This document shows, piece after piece, positions 23,539 through 35,444 of a DNA stretch of 64,000 bases. The stretch spans positions 186,001 to 250,000 of the forward strand of contig JAJSPD010000047.1 of assembly GCA_021307315.1 (NCBI GenBank). Reading direction: 5' to 3'. The notes beneath the pieces were generated by a model, which ran no database searches, was not told the DNA's origin, and saw only the letters and a list, made by a program, of their open reading frames with translations. Both the position numbers and the translations under genes were made by a program. Position 1 is the first letter of the stretch. Each line of letters opens with the position of its first letter. The DNA is from Bisporella sp. PMI_857. Taxonomy: Eukaryota; Ascomycota; Leotiomycetes; Helotiales; Helotiaceae.

Positions 23539-25144
23539 TTACATTATTGTCAAAGTCTCAAGTGCAGGTCGATAATTATCATCCAATTCCCCGCCAACGT
23601 TAATGTAACCGTCCCCAACTAACTTATATTGCTTGCCTATAGGCCGCAAAACGAATAGTATTTTAGCATCTCCCAAAATACACATTACGTCCCCATGTTT
23701 CGTCGCCTTAGGCACTAATCCGGTGCTGCCTTGGGAGCTGCGAAATTGCTTGCGGCCCTCAGAGATGCCTTGTATAGCGAAACCTTCCACTGACAGTTGT
23801 TAGTCATGTCTATAAAGGAACCCGTGAGCACTGACCTGTCGCAGTTTTCATCTTACATCCCAACATCAGATAGGAGAGGAGCAGATCCTTTGGGGTTTGT
23901 GAGTCGAGTTTTTGAGATACGAAGTTGCGGTCAACATTTGAGAATACATAGTCTCCTGTGAAGGTCGTGATAATGTTGCCTTTGACCACCAAAATTTTGT
24001 CGCTATAAAAGCGAGGAGTCGTATCATAATTTTCTACTCGGGGTCCAGTATACCAGAACAAGTCTTTAAATACGTCAAGTGTCAACAAGAGATTGTAACG
24101 TGATAACCTCCAATCAGGCACCCATGAAGGCAAGTCAGATTCATACGGTATCCTCCGAGCAGCGTATAAGATGTCCAAGCCGTTTTGAGTCGAGATCAAA
24201 AACCGGGCCCAGTCAGTGTACACGTCGACGACAGGCCGCTGGTATTCGATCTGAGGAGGCTCCGAGTTGGAAAATAAAAATGCATTTGACAGCCCCAGGA
24301 GGCCGTAGATCTTGTCGTGTGCTTCAGTGGCCTGATAGCCACAGTATACTCGCAGCATTCTGACCAAATTCTGTGCTGCTTGTTGACAACCAATATTTGC
24401 ATCGACACTGATGTCGATGCGGGTTGAGGCCATGCTGATAATCTTCCCTGTTTCACCTAGCAACTTCAAGTTCTTCAAATCGACGGGGCCATTCGATGTC
24501 CAAAGTTCTTGAAGTATTTCCCCAGTTCTATCCCAAACGAATGAAGCATGCCCGCATTGAAAAACAGGGTTTCGTCCTCGTTTAAATTCCTGGAGAACCC
24601 AAACCCTCCTAAACCATGCTCGACTGAAGAGATTCTCCAATGCATTCCAAGTCTCCTTGTTGAAATTTCCAAAGTCTAAAATGCTTTTGAGATTTGAAAT
24701 GGTCGACATGGCAAGATCGCTATCCTCGCTTCTAGTCCCCAGCCAAATCAAAACGTTATCGGCCTTCTCATATATCGATCCCATCATGGCAATTTGGCAA
24801 TTCTTCTCTTGGACATCCGTTTGGTTGATGCATAACGCATCGATCCATAGAATTCGGGTGCGATCATGATACCGCAAAACTCGCAGTGCAGCCTCGAGGT
24901 TAGTTGCGATATTTATCGGGTCATCGTTGATATCAATGGGAGTCGGACACATGTCGTTTGGATTTCCCCAAGCATACGAGAGGGCCTCATAAGGTGGACT
25001 TAATTCGAGGAGATGAGGTTCTACAGAGCATGTAATAGGATCCCTCCCATCTTGGGACGGATGGAGCGTGAGAAGTCGGATATGGCTACGACGGGCCTCA
25101 AGAGGTTCATATTTGTAAGTGGTTCGAGAATGTGCTAGTTCCAT
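23539..25144 (-). CDS. HET-domain protein (heterokaryon incompatibility family)
   Basis: Two exons, 25144-23836 and 23789-23539, about 519 residues. The HET domain (PF06985 type) occupies about residues 50-200 with the three usual blocks: YEALSYAWGNP, RILWIDALCINQTDVQEKN with YEKADNVLIWLG, and RRVWVLQEFKRGR. The C-terminal part has the common HET ending GDVMCILGDAKILFVLRP followed by LVGDGYINVGGELDD. The 46-nt intron has a GTCAGT donor and a CTAACAACTGTCAG end. HET proteins can trigger programmed cell death after non-self recognition, but most paralogues, including this one, have no assigned partner. No NACHT, ankyrin or other extra domain is seen. It appears intact. Confidence 0.88.
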
Positions 25145-26162
25145 GATATATAGGGACTATTCTTACTGTTTCGGCGTTTCTCATTCAGGAATAGTTAGAT
25201 TAAGAGTATTGTCGGCCGCGTAGATTTGTACCTGGGAGAATTTGAGAATACAACCTGGTAAGGCAGCAAACCGGAGAGCTCGGTCGCAATCCACAAATCC
25301 TGGGCCAATCCCAACACCTCACATCTATCATGTGGTGGGCGTGAGGTTTTGAATCGTGAGAATCTTCAGCCTTAAATAGAGCTAGGAAGATGAAATATTA
25401 TAGAATTTAGAAGTTGCGACATTTAGAGCCCGCAAAATTTAGAAAAAGAGTAGTTACGTCATTTTCAATCCAACAAGGCCTCGCCTACTCGTAATAAGCA
25501 GCCATTTCTGCAGTCACAAACAGCTAGTTTTGCATCCACACTTTGCATCCTTTGAACAAGTAGCTATTTTGTTACCACACCTCTTCCAACGAGTATCTAA
25601 TGTATTGTTGCGTAGGGGGATGCCTTTCAGACTCATCAACGAGGTGAATGATCCCAGCACAATCTTGCGTAGCCTCTCGAAGGGAAATCATCATTCCTTG
25701 CGCTTGACTTTTTGTTCTTCTGCTTCCACTCAGCGACTTTCCATTTCAGGTAGCTCGAACGAAACTATGAAGCCCAGATCTCAATGCAACAACATCATCT
25801 GTCTACTCCAACAACTACAGGTTCTGAAGGCCCAAATACATCCAGTAGTTACCCGCTGGGCGACCTCTTGGAGGTGTAGGTCCGGCATGTAGAAGGCGTA
25901 TGGCTCATGTTAGTGGAGGAATGTGGGGCCGATAGTTGATGTCATCTTCGGACAGGAAGATGGTGGCAAACTCTCAAAATTTCATGGATAGTTGTAGATG
26001 GATGAGACCGAGGCAATTGGCGGTACCTTTCTGACAAGTGTTATCGAATATGGCTGCTAAAAGCGGAAACCGCCAGGATTTCTCCTAGATAAAGCGAGTG
26101 CCTGCAGCCAAGTACAGTACCTAACCACCGTCGACTGTCTTCTCCAGCTATCAAAGTTATAA
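25145..26162. other. Intergenic region
   Basis: About 1 kb between the start of the HET gene and the end of the methyltransferase gene. The 120-codon plus-strand frame at 25530-25892 begins with ATG but has no recognisable content and no intron signals; I do not support it as a gene. Confidence 0.5.
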
Positions 26163-28007
26163 TCAGCGCTTGATTCCAACAACTACCAGGTTCCTCGGAC
26201 TCTGATGGTAATCAAAAACCGCTTCAACCCACGCATCCTGCACTAATTCGCCATGCTCCCTCAAATATAACCACCGATCAACCACAATTAGGCTTTCCAC
26301 CACGCCGGCACTGAATGCCATCAAGCTCCAGGTAATGCTAAGCTCTTTCTTCAAATCCTCATACCTTTTCGAATACTCCTCGATTTCTTTATCGGAAATA
26401 TCGCCCATTCTCTCTAGCACCGTTTTCCCACTTCGATCCTCCCTCCCGATTTTCTCCAGCGCACCTCGCACATAAGTTACGAAGGTTTCATAACATCCTT
26501 TCCTTAATGATCCAATGATGACCGCTTCGGTACTCTCTTTCTTGGCGTCATCATCCTTCATCAAACGCACCACGTCCCTGTCAAGAAATACTCTTTGCAG
26601 CAATGCCCTGTAGAAGTGCCTCGTGAAGAAGGCCTCGCTCTCCTTCTCTGTCCAGTTTCCCGGTGCTTGCACTGCCATCATGCGTGCCGTGATATTTAAT
26701 CCTATGCCACGACCATCATATGCTTCAACACGTTTCGACATTGGAAAGCCGTGAGGATCGCAGGCTGATGATTCTTTTTCAAGGCGAGGCGCGTTTATAG
26801 CTCGCATGTTGGGGCGGAGATGGGGGAGTTTGTAAGAGGGTGCTAGACGCTCAGTCATAAGGTTATAACAGCAGCCGACAATCGCGATGGCTTTGACCGC
26901 GGGATTTAGGATTAGGGAGCGGATGCCGTGATGAGAAAGGTTGCCACAGGAATGGATTGAGATGGCCATGAGTCTTGTCTCTTCAGGCGGTGTTTGAGCG
27001 CCTGCCCCATCACCATTCGTCTCGGTGCCCTTATCGCTCTCACCATTAATCTCAGTACCTGGAGCACTCTCGCCATTCGACATAGATATCCTTAACCTCT
27101 CTACCTGCTCCACCACGTCCGCCAAATTCCCGTCTAATACTCTATGCTCCACGTATTGCACATATCCCTTCCCATCTGTGGGCGTATAAACTGTTCCAAG
27201 CTCTCTAGTCGGTCTCAGATCTATCTCCTCCTTCCTATCCATCTTTTCCAAGCCTTTCCTGGCCCTCCTCGCCTTAGAATTCTCTTCCTTCCCTTCTCTC
27301 TCCTGCATCATCCTCCAAACCTTCTTATTCCGCCTCACCACCTCCCTCTCGGCAATACCAGCGCTAACATCCATGCCCCTCGCACCCTTAATATTACTCT
27401 CCTTGCTCTCCACCGCTACGATACTCTTGTTATACGGCGGGCTCGCGAGGGTACGACCAAGATAATTCTGGCCCGAGCCGAAATCCACGAAGTGAGTGAT
27501 CCCCCCACCGGGGCCTTCAACCTCCCCATCATCCCCAGCGCGCTCGCCCCCAGAGACGAAATCAGCAACCCGAACAACGTACTCCGCAAAATTCGACACC
27601 TCGTGCACCTTCTTCGGAATCATCCCCACCGCGACATGCCTCGGCAACTTCCGGTCCCCTCCCTTCCCCCCAACGACCTCCCTCCTCAAGCTCAACCTCC
27701 TGATCACCTTGACATACGCCGTCAAGCTCTCCGGCGCGTCCCCCCACCGCCCGCCGGTCACAAGCTCATCCCGCATCAAGAAATCCAACAGCTCCATGCT
27801 ATCACGTGCCAGCAACCACTCCCTCCATTCCGCGGGGATGACGTTGTGGTAGAGGCTCCGATCCCCGGTGAAGAAGTCCAAGATGTGCACGCCGCCGCAC
27901 AGGGTCTGGAAGGTCCCGCTCGTGGCCGAAAACCTCAGCAGCTCATCCACATATTCTTCCGCTCCCGCGAACTCATCCGAGCACGGAAGCGGTTTCGCGG
28001 GCGGCAT
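26163..28007 (-). CDS. METTL25/RRNAD1-like methyltransferase-domain protein
   Basis: Single exon, 614 residues. Class I SAM-methyltransferase fold with the family's motif I THFVDFGSGQNYLGRTLAS, an acidic post-I strand (IVAVESKESNIKGA), the block SIHSCGNLSHHGIRSL, AIVGCCYNLMTERL and GFPMSKRV, which are the signatures of METTL25/METTL25B (RRNAD1). A charged, probably disordered insertion (Lys/Glu-rich, then Gly/Asn/Glu) separates motif I from the SCGNL block. The C-terminus has SPRNLVVVGIKR, matching the usual ending. The substrate of fungal members is unknown to me; the rRNA dimethylase name comes from sequence resemblance only. Opposite-strand open frames across 27144-28079 are shadows of its GC-rich coding. 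Confidence 0.87.
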   Translation of the reverse strand: MPPAKPLPCSDEFAGAEEYVDELLRFSATSGTFQTLCGGVHILDFFTGDRSLYHNVIPAEWREWLLARDSMELLDFLMRDELVTGGRWGDAPESLTAYVKVIRRLSLRREVVGGKGGDRKLPRHVAVGMIPKKVHEVSNFAEYVVRVADFVSGGERAGDDGEVEGPGGGITHFVDFGSGQNYLGRTLASPPYNKSIVAVESKESNIKGARGMDVSAGIAEREVVRRNKKVWRMMQEREGKEENSKARRARKGLEKMDRKEEIDLRPTRELGTVYTPTDGKGYVQYVEHRVLDGNLADVVEQVERLRISMSNGESAPGTEINGESDKGTETNGDGAGAQTPPEETRLMAISIHSCGNLSHHGIRSLILNPAVKAIAIVGCCYNLMTERLAPSYKLPHLRPNMRAINAPRLEKESSACDPHGFPMSKRVEAYDGRGIGLNITARMMAVQAPGNWTEKESEAFFTRHFYRALLQRVFLDRDVVRLMKDDDAKKESTEAVIIGSLRKGCYETFVTYVRGALEKIGREDRSGKTVLERMGDISDKEIEEYSKRYEDLKKELSITWSLMAFSAGVVESLIVVDRWLYLREHGELVQDAWVEAVFDYHQSPRNLVVVGIKR

Positions 28008-28449
28008 CGTGTCCTGTTTTACGGGGTTCCGTGTACCAATCGGGTTTATAGCGCTTTAACCATGACCTCGGTTTGCTAGTAAGTAAAATTTTGTGGAAGA
28101 GGTTGTGTTCAGATTTTCGAATTTGTGCGCTTCAAAGTAAGAAAATTCCCCAGAATTACAGGGGATCCATACATCACGTGGAAGATGGAAGCGAGCCCCT
28201 TTTCTTCTTATTTGTTTTGGATGGTGTTGAAAGTCGATCGATTGAGTTGACACCCATGTTATATCGCTGGACCAAAAATACCATATTTGCCCAAAGCTGA
28301 ATCTTCTATGTAAACCACAGTACCAAATAACAAAAGCTCCCGCTTTATTTCTTATTATTGTCTAATTTTCTGTCAAAATAACGCATATGGAGCAATATCA
28401 AGAAATATGCTTAATCATTCACCCTTAATTGCCGATGCTCGCCAAAGTT
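28008..28449. other. Short intergenic region
   Basis: About 440 bp between the methyltransferase start and the P450 stop, both on the minus strand. It must contain the methyltransferase promoter; nothing else seen. Confidence 0.6.
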
Positions 28450-30216
28450 CTAACACTGTGTGACACCCTCCCTTGGAATATATCTCACCGTGAACTTAGG
28501 CTTCGCCCACAAAAATCGAACCTCATTATCACGCAGCCAATCAACCTCTCCATCCGATCCAAGCGTCTGTACAGCCTCCCACTCATATAGGAAGAGCATT
28601 TTTGATAAAACGATGCGCATCTGGAGCCACGCTAAGTTCTTGCCAATGCATGTTCGCGGTCCAAATAAGAATGGCCTTGAAGCATCAAGGTTGTCGTTGG
28701 CAAACTTCGGGTTATAGAGAGGATGTTCAGGCTTAAGCCATCGCTCAGGATGAAATTCGTGAGATTCAGCAAAGTACTGGGGACTGCGAGCGATGACAAA
28801 GTGGGGAGCTGATACAATAACCTATGGAAAATTAACTTAGTGGACTTTGATGAAGAATGAATCAACTGACCTTCTCGGGTATATAGTTCCCATCAACAAG
28901 CTCACCAGGAGATTCGCGAGGCAGATTCACAGGAAGAGGCGTAAAAATACGCATGGCCTCGTGAATGGTTGCATGGAGGAGCTCAAGATTTACAGTGGAA
29001 TGCTCGGTTATCTCGTCATAACTGTTAAAGGCGTCTCGGACCTCCTTCTTCACAGCCTCGAACATTTTGGGATTGATCAGTAAGAAGTATGTCACCGTGG
29101 ACATATTGGTTGCTGAGGTCTCTGAGCCAGCAATCAAAAGAGATGTTGTATTGGTGCGTAAGAACTCCTCGGTAGGCTTCTCGCGGCTCTTTGGATCTAG
29201 AAGGTGGCCAAAAAAGTCCTGTCGATTATTTCCTTTGGCGATGCGGGTTCGAACCCGTTCCATTGTGAAGTTGATGTGCTCCTCGCGCTCTCTTAGGAGC
29301 TTTTTCAGCGGAATAACAATAGGGATCAGTGGAGCAAAGTAAGGCATGCGGTTAAAAATATCGAAAAACGTCGCAGTGTATATGATAGTGGTGAGGATTC
29401 TGATCTGCGGTTGGGTTTTGGCTGATTCATTAGCAGAATAACAGAAACGGCTCAGAGGACAACAAACTTTGTTCAACCGCTCCAAAGGATTCTCCCAAAC
29501 AGAGATCACTAATAATATCAAAGGTCAACCAGTTAAACCACTGATTATGTTAACCTGGTGCTCGAGAAAATGTGGTTCACAATATAATTTACCTCATCTA
29601 TCTCTATACCTTTTCCTCCATGCTTGCTAACTTGGTCCATGAACATGTTGATGTAAGGTGTCATGATTGGTACTTGTTGGGTCAATGCCTTAGACGAAAA
29701 TGCTTGATCAAGGTCTCTTTTGATTGCCCGATGTTTGACTGGATCTCGTTCTGCAGCCATTGGCGGTAACTCATCGGGAACCACATACCAAGGCGCCTTC
29801 CAAAACAATTTCTTTTTGGCAGTTGCATGCCCGTATATATCATAGTATGCCTCGATATTGGAGAACGTAAGCTCGTTAGGAGCAATACGAACGATTGGTC
29901 CATATTTTTGATGCGCATCATACAAGACGAAAGACCATCTTCCACCCATCCTGAATATGGTTAGTAGCTATAAAGCGAACTTGTGATGCTCTCTTACCAA
30001 TGTTTCGCATACCACAGATGCGACCAGGCCGCAAGCCTGGGACCCGGATACTTTGCCAGTGGGTGAAAATAGAGATTGTAGAGGGCCACCGAAAAGACAT
30101 ATAGAACCAACTGCGAAAGTCAGATTGACCGTATCTTAAACACGCAACTGTCTCACCGATGTCAAGCTCCCAATCGCCACCTTAGGCCACGATAAATCTG
30201 ATAGCGTCCAAGCCAT
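28450..30216 (-). CDS. Cytochrome P450 monooxygenase (ER-anchored)
   Basis: Haem-thiolate monooxygenase, about 507 residues. Six exons close in phase: 30216-30157, 30110-29998, 29950-29593, 29540-29471, 29421-28871 and 28821-28450, with introns of 46-52 nt. An N-terminal membrane helix ([19 protein letters not shown]) leads into the proline hinge [15 protein letters not shown]. The I-helix carries [12 protein letters not shown], the K-helix EAMR (ExxR), the PERW motif FHPERWL, and the haem loop [12 protein letters not shown] with its Cys ligand. These features place it near the CYP65/isotrichodermin-15-hydroxylase-like fungal group, which is inference. No polyketide, terpene or peptide synthase gene lies in the window, so a biosynthetic role cannot be assigned. 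All key residues are intact. Confidence 0.92.
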
Positions 30217-32942
30217 CTTGGTTGACTTGTATATTGTATCCTTAGAATCAAAAGCCCTATGAAGTTCTATGAGGCGGTGGAGGAGGGGGGCGGTTTTAAA
30301 TTGTTAGGCGAAGGCTGCTTCACCGTTTTAGGAAGGGATACCACAATTTCAGTTTAGTGGTGAATTTTGAATCTGTGTTCCAGCCAGAAATCTCTCTCTC
30401 TTCACAAGAAGTATTAACGACAGAGTACGAACCAGGCATGGCTTGTAAAGCATTGGTACCCAGAATGCAAAGTATGTAATAACCAGTGATGGCCATGGTA
30501 ATAGAGGGATGTTGGACTATGTTGGTTTGAATCTATAGCAGTTTAGAGTGCGCGGAAGTGGGTCTGATTGGTCCGTTTGAGTTCGGTAACTTACAGCGTC
30601 GCGTTACACACCGGATGCGAGGAGGCGAAGAGCTGATGAGAGATTCTTTAAATGCTTGGAAGCGCCAAATGTAGGGGCGATAAGAAGGGATAAAGCTCAT
30701 ATTGAAATGATTTGATTGCACTGAGGAAGCAACCCGAGGTTTTATTTAAATTCGAATATGGGATGGTACGCTTGACTCCTCTGATTTCAAGTAGTTGTCC
30801 AGTAAGGTGCCACTGTATCACAGATATGACTGCTTCATTCTCAGGAGAATAAAGTTTCGAAGGGAGGACAAGCACGACCATCATGGCCCACTTTCTCCCT
30901 CGTAAATGCAAATCACTCGCGCTCCGCAAGAGCGACCACAACTCTCTTTGCTTGTGACCTGATAGGTAGATGATGCGCTACTATATGCAGAACTCTTGGT
31001 ATCGGGTCTACAGAATAATGAGAGAAAGTCACGTGCAGGTGCCTCCTAGGCCAAACGAGGTTTGCCAGACACGTGTGCTATTCCATGTGCCTCACTCTCC
31101 TGCTTAACGCGATGCTGCTGAAGCGTAGCTTATTCTCATGAGACTTGGCTTTCATTACGCTTGACACGAGAGGATAGATATCTGACTAAATGCGATGGAG
31201 GATTAGATCAGGCTAAAGGACTCTTAGTTTTGAACCTTCTTATAGTTATCCGCAGAAGTTGAGAACATAAAGGAATATTCACGCAGTACATGCTAATATA
31301 GAACACGCATACCATACTCCGAATATCCGGAGATATAGAACATCAGCCCCAGAGCCAAGAAGATTTAAGGGGTCAAACTTGTGGAACACTTGAACTAAGG
31401 CTGCGCGAAAAGGCTGGTCTGGCCAAATTGGAAAAGGTATCTTTTCAGACTGAGCCCTCTCAAAAAAAAAAAAAAAAAATTAAAAATTAAAAATTAAAAA
31501 AAAAAAAAGGGGGGGGGGGAGGGGGGAGAAAGGGGCAGCCATTCCTTACGGAGTAGAATTCAGCGGGTTTGTTTTTCACTGCTCGGCTTCGGTTTCCCCT
31601 TAGTTCTTTAATGTTTAGCATATCGAGATTGTTGTCCGAACAGGCGAGCTCCTAGCTTGGGTCCAAGAGAAATTACGAGATGCTTTTCTCAAGGACTGAG
31701 AAAGCCGTTAGTAAGGAAAAGAAAGAAACAGGGGTAGATTCTCAGGCAGGCAGGCAGACAGGGTTATTGTCAAAAATGCACCAGGGAAACGATTACTTTA
31801 TTCTACCATTTTTCGAGAAGGTCAATTATGTCCTTCTAGAAGGATTCCAATTCTTGGCATCCATATTTTACGGGGGACCACCTTGCTCTGATTGGTAAAG
31901 ACGACGTAAAATACGACGAAATGGCAATTTTGCGAGCGGGTTTGGCTGCGGATAGAAACGGTATGCGGCATTAACCCAAGGAGGATCCTCCCGGCTTGTC
32001 GTGATTCGATGGCTGCTCTTGGGGATGCTTGTCGCCTTCAAGCATCTCGGGGCCTTGGCATCTGCAGCCAAACGAGACATGAGTTTTGCAGGCTTGGCCA
32101 TCACTTCGAACCTTTCATCATTGCTGAAGCTGAACTCCAAGATCTGCTGCGTGCTTTCTACTATTCGTGAAGGTGCCTCGATCTGTGAAATTAGAGCGAC
32201 AAAGCTGGAGATTATATCTTATTGCATCTGCTGCTTCTTGTAAGATGCGTCCCAGCGCATTTAGATGATTACCGACTACCCCCTGGTGAAAGAATGCCAT
32301 GCCTACCGAGAGATGTTCGGATGCAGACATGACTTAAATGCTCCAGGCTTCAGGGTTCTAGTGATCGGCCGTCTGTACACTGAAACGTATCCGACCGCAG
32401 AGCCATTTCGAGTAATGTTGCTCAAGACAAGAAATATCGCAGATCATACTGGTACTACCTCGGCAGGGGCAAAAAGGTTTATCTATTCTATAGGTCAATC
32501 TCATCTGTCCAATATGTTTATGCAGAAGCAGGATTGATGCATAATTCCGCCAGGCCCATCAATATAATCGATTTTATTGGACTGGCTCGGAAACATGAGC
32601 TCATGTGCCACGATCAAGTACGATCTTACGGTATTGTACTGGTACATCCTGCCTGGCATGGATACGCGACCTTCCTTTCAGAGCAGCTTGATTACCAAGT
32701 AATTTCCATGGTTTTTGAGTCGTCCTCCAGGAACTTCTGGAGATATTGGATTTGGAAGGTTATGTGGAGCCGAGGCGCAACATCCTCATCAATATTTTAT
32801 CTGAATCCGAGGCCGTGATCCACCTTATCGGTAGCGTGTTTAAGAGCGACTATCTATATTATATGCTGTATCCCCACTGAGGACTTCTAAGGTTGATCTT
32901 TGTCGCAGATATCTGAATCATTGAAATCGGCCACTACTAGTT
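30217..32942. other. Gene-poor region with low-complexity tract and coding-like fragments
   Basis: 2.7 kb between divergently transcribed P450 and peptide-transporter genes. It holds an A/TTAAAAA/G tract (31462-31535, listed separately). Between about 31870 and 32880 both strands contain short protein-like stretches with no full-length gene: minus strand 32330-31868 (HLNALGRILQEAADAI, then in another frame FSFSNDERFEVMAKPAKLMS), plus strand 32534-32880 (PINIIDFIGLARKHEL and, after a 32-nt GT..AG gap at 32699-32730, LLEILDLEGYVEPRRN). I interpret these as possible gene relics and cannot name a family. Confidence 0.4.
31462..31535. repeat. Low-complexity A18 / (TTAAAAA)n / G11 tract
   Basis: A run of 18 A, then short TTAAAAA units, then 13 A, then 11 G and a second G-run, about 74 bp in total. 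The abrupt A-to-G switch is unusual for this window. It could be the tail of an old retroposed sequence or simple slippage. Confidence 0.75.
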
Positions 32943-35284
32943 ATGGCAGGTTCGTATGGTCTATAACTGACGGTTAAAATGAGCTCACACATTTACAGAA
33001 AACAAGACAGCCGACTCCCAATTCATCATTGGGAGAGATGGCACTCTTAACATAGATCGAAAAGGTTCACTCGTCAGAGAAGTTGATGCGAAGGGACACG
33101 AATTGCCTATGGTAGAACCCCAGAACATACCAACAGAGGAAGAGAAAAGGACTTTACGAAAAGTCGCTGGACCGTTGCCGAGGGTAGCTTACTGGCTTTG
33201 CGCAGTCGAGTTTGCAGAGCGAGCTAGCTATTATGGCGTCCAGCCTCTTTTCAGTCAATTTGTGAACAGACCCATGCCAAAAGGAGGTAACGGTTGGGGT
33301 GCACCAAAAAGAGGATCAGACGACACTGCTGGCGCCCTTGGAATGGGATCGGTCAAAGGAACAGCTGTTTCTCAGTCTTTCTCCATGTTGGCTTATGCTC
33401 TCCCAGTGTTTTTTGGGTGGTTGTCTGATACCAAGACTGGTCGGTTCAAGCTCATATGGTAGGTCCATTTTATTGTGTCACTCCCGGCTTCCGCAACACC
33501 AATACATGGCTTCAAAGAGAGGCTACAGCTGGCATATTTGAAGAAGGTTGGCATGAACCACTTTTGCAAATTGCTATAGTAGTTCATGTATGGCGATTCT
33601 AAGAACGAGCCTGACGATTGACTATGGGAAGGAAAGTCCTCAGCTTTGAGCAGAGCAAAGGAGACCTTCTTCTTGCCAATACGGGCAAGTTTCTGGTACT
33701 TAGAGTTTAGGCCAACATCTGAGCTCTTATCCAGAGCCTTTTTTTTTCTTCCTACTCTACTTAAAATACCACTACTTCATAGCACTAATTTAATGATAGT
33801 TGGGGAGTTGGTGTCTGCGGGTTGTCTCATGTTATCATGTGTGCTGCTGGTGCACGATCACTTTTAGCAGACGGCAGTGCGAAAGGCCCGTTCTTTCTCA
33901 GTGTTTATATACTGGCTATCGGAGCAGCCATGTTTAAGCCAAACATTTCTCCAACCCTCCTGGACCAAATGAAGAATATCACGCCAGAATTGAAAACACT
34001 TCCGTCTGGAGAAAGGGTCATAATTGATCCCGAGTCAACTGCAGAGAGAGTGATGCTCTGGTTTTATCTTTTAATTAATGTTGGAGGCTTTATGAATGTG
34101 CCAACTTCATATACTGAGAAATACGTGGGATGGTACGTTAGGATTCTCAATTCCAGAAGTTGGCTAAAAAGGGAAACTGACACGGGAATCCTCATAGGTG
34201 GCTGTCATTCGTCCTTCCACTGATCCTCTATCTCCCACTTCTACCACTCTTATTCTACCTTAAAGACAAGTTGATCCTCCACCCGCCTGGTGGAAGTGAT
34301 CTCGGAAATATCATGCGTATTCTAGGCATCTGCTTTCGACGCGGTGGTTTTGCCAAGATGTTCAAAAAGAATGGAGGTTTCTTCCAACCAGCAAAACCAT
34401 CCGTCATCGCCCAAAGTGGTGACCCTATCGAGGTGCCATGGAACGACGAATTTGTTGACGATGTTCGTCGCACCTTCCAAGCAACTGGAATTTTCTGCTT
34501 CTTCCCGATCCAGATGATCAATGACCAGGGGTTAGGCGGTTCGGCCAACACTTTAACCACCATGCTGAAGACAAAAGGCGTTCCTAACGATGTCATCGGG
34601 AACTTTAACTCTCTTGCAATTATCGTTATGGCACCTGTACTGAATTATGGGCTTTACCCCTTGCTCCGTAGACGGAATATTCACTACGGCCCTATCGCTC
34701 GCATGACGACCGGATTCCTCATTGCTGTGGCAGCAGGAGCGGGATACGCGCTCATCTCATGGAAGGGATACCAACTCTCTCCCTGCGGAGATCATGGTAC
34801 AACATGCTACGATGATAATGGCAACGCCATGGTGGCACCAATTAGCATCTGGTTTATGGCTATTCCCTACGGACTGGGCGGACTTTCCGAGCTTTTCGTC
34901 AACGTACCCGCCTATGGAATTGCCTACTCACGTGCTCCAAAGAACATGCGAGGTCTTGTTTCCGCTCTCAATCTCTTCAGCGCCGCTATCGCATATGCTG
35001 TTGGACTTGCGACTGCCGCTGTTATCAAAGACCCATACCTCACTTGGGATTTTGGCGCACCAGCAATCATTGGAATCGTGGCGGCCGCGTTCTTCTATTG
35101 GATGTATCGGGATATCGACCAGGAAGAGTACAGACTGAGCAGGAATCCCGCGAATTATCATGTCGAAAGTGATGAAGATTCGAAGCATGAGGGAGAAAGC
35201 CCAAAGGGAGCGAGCTTCGATGAGAAGACTGGGGAACATACAAACGAACATGATAATGTGCCAGCGAGCAAGGAGATCAGCTAA
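32943..35284 (+). CDS. POT/PTR2-family proton-coupled peptide transporter
   Basis: Plasma-membrane di/tripeptide importer of the proton-dependent oligopeptide transporter family, about 628 residues. Exons 32943-32949, 32999-33458, 33800-34132 and 34198-35284 close in phase. The first exon is only 7 nt (Met-Ala plus one base). Family motifs seen are ERASYYG (helix 1 proton-coupling ExxER-type region, here AVEFAERASYYGVQPLF), FFGWLSDTKTGRFK in the first loop, and LAIGAAMFKPNISP. About 12 hydrophobic segments are spread through the protein. The C-terminal half includes AYGIAYSRAPKNMRGLVSAL, typical of fungal PTR2. The tail is hydrophilic with Glu/Lys/Asp. The second intron is 341 nt, much longer than the others. 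The neighbouring P450 gene is divergent. Confidence 0.92.
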
Positions 35285-35444
35285 AGGACGGAACAATGTA
35301 CCCCGGATTGCTAAGCGAATCATGTATATTATCTAGTAAGGTCCCTTCGCGGTTCTAGGTTGGGATTTTAATATAGGAAGTCCTCTTTCGAGACCTAAAG
35401 TGGCTTTCTTTCTTCTACCCCATATAGTCAACCATGTGTCACGT

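Noticed and set aside
27144..28079. 311-codon plus-strand open frame
   Set aside because: Antisense to the well-supported methyltransferase gene; its composition is a shadow of that GC-rich coding.
29228..29264. GGGTTCGAACCCG, resembling a tRNA T-arm
   Set aside because: It lies inside the intact P450 coding sequence (RVRTRIAKG) and no acceptor stem or A box fits around it.
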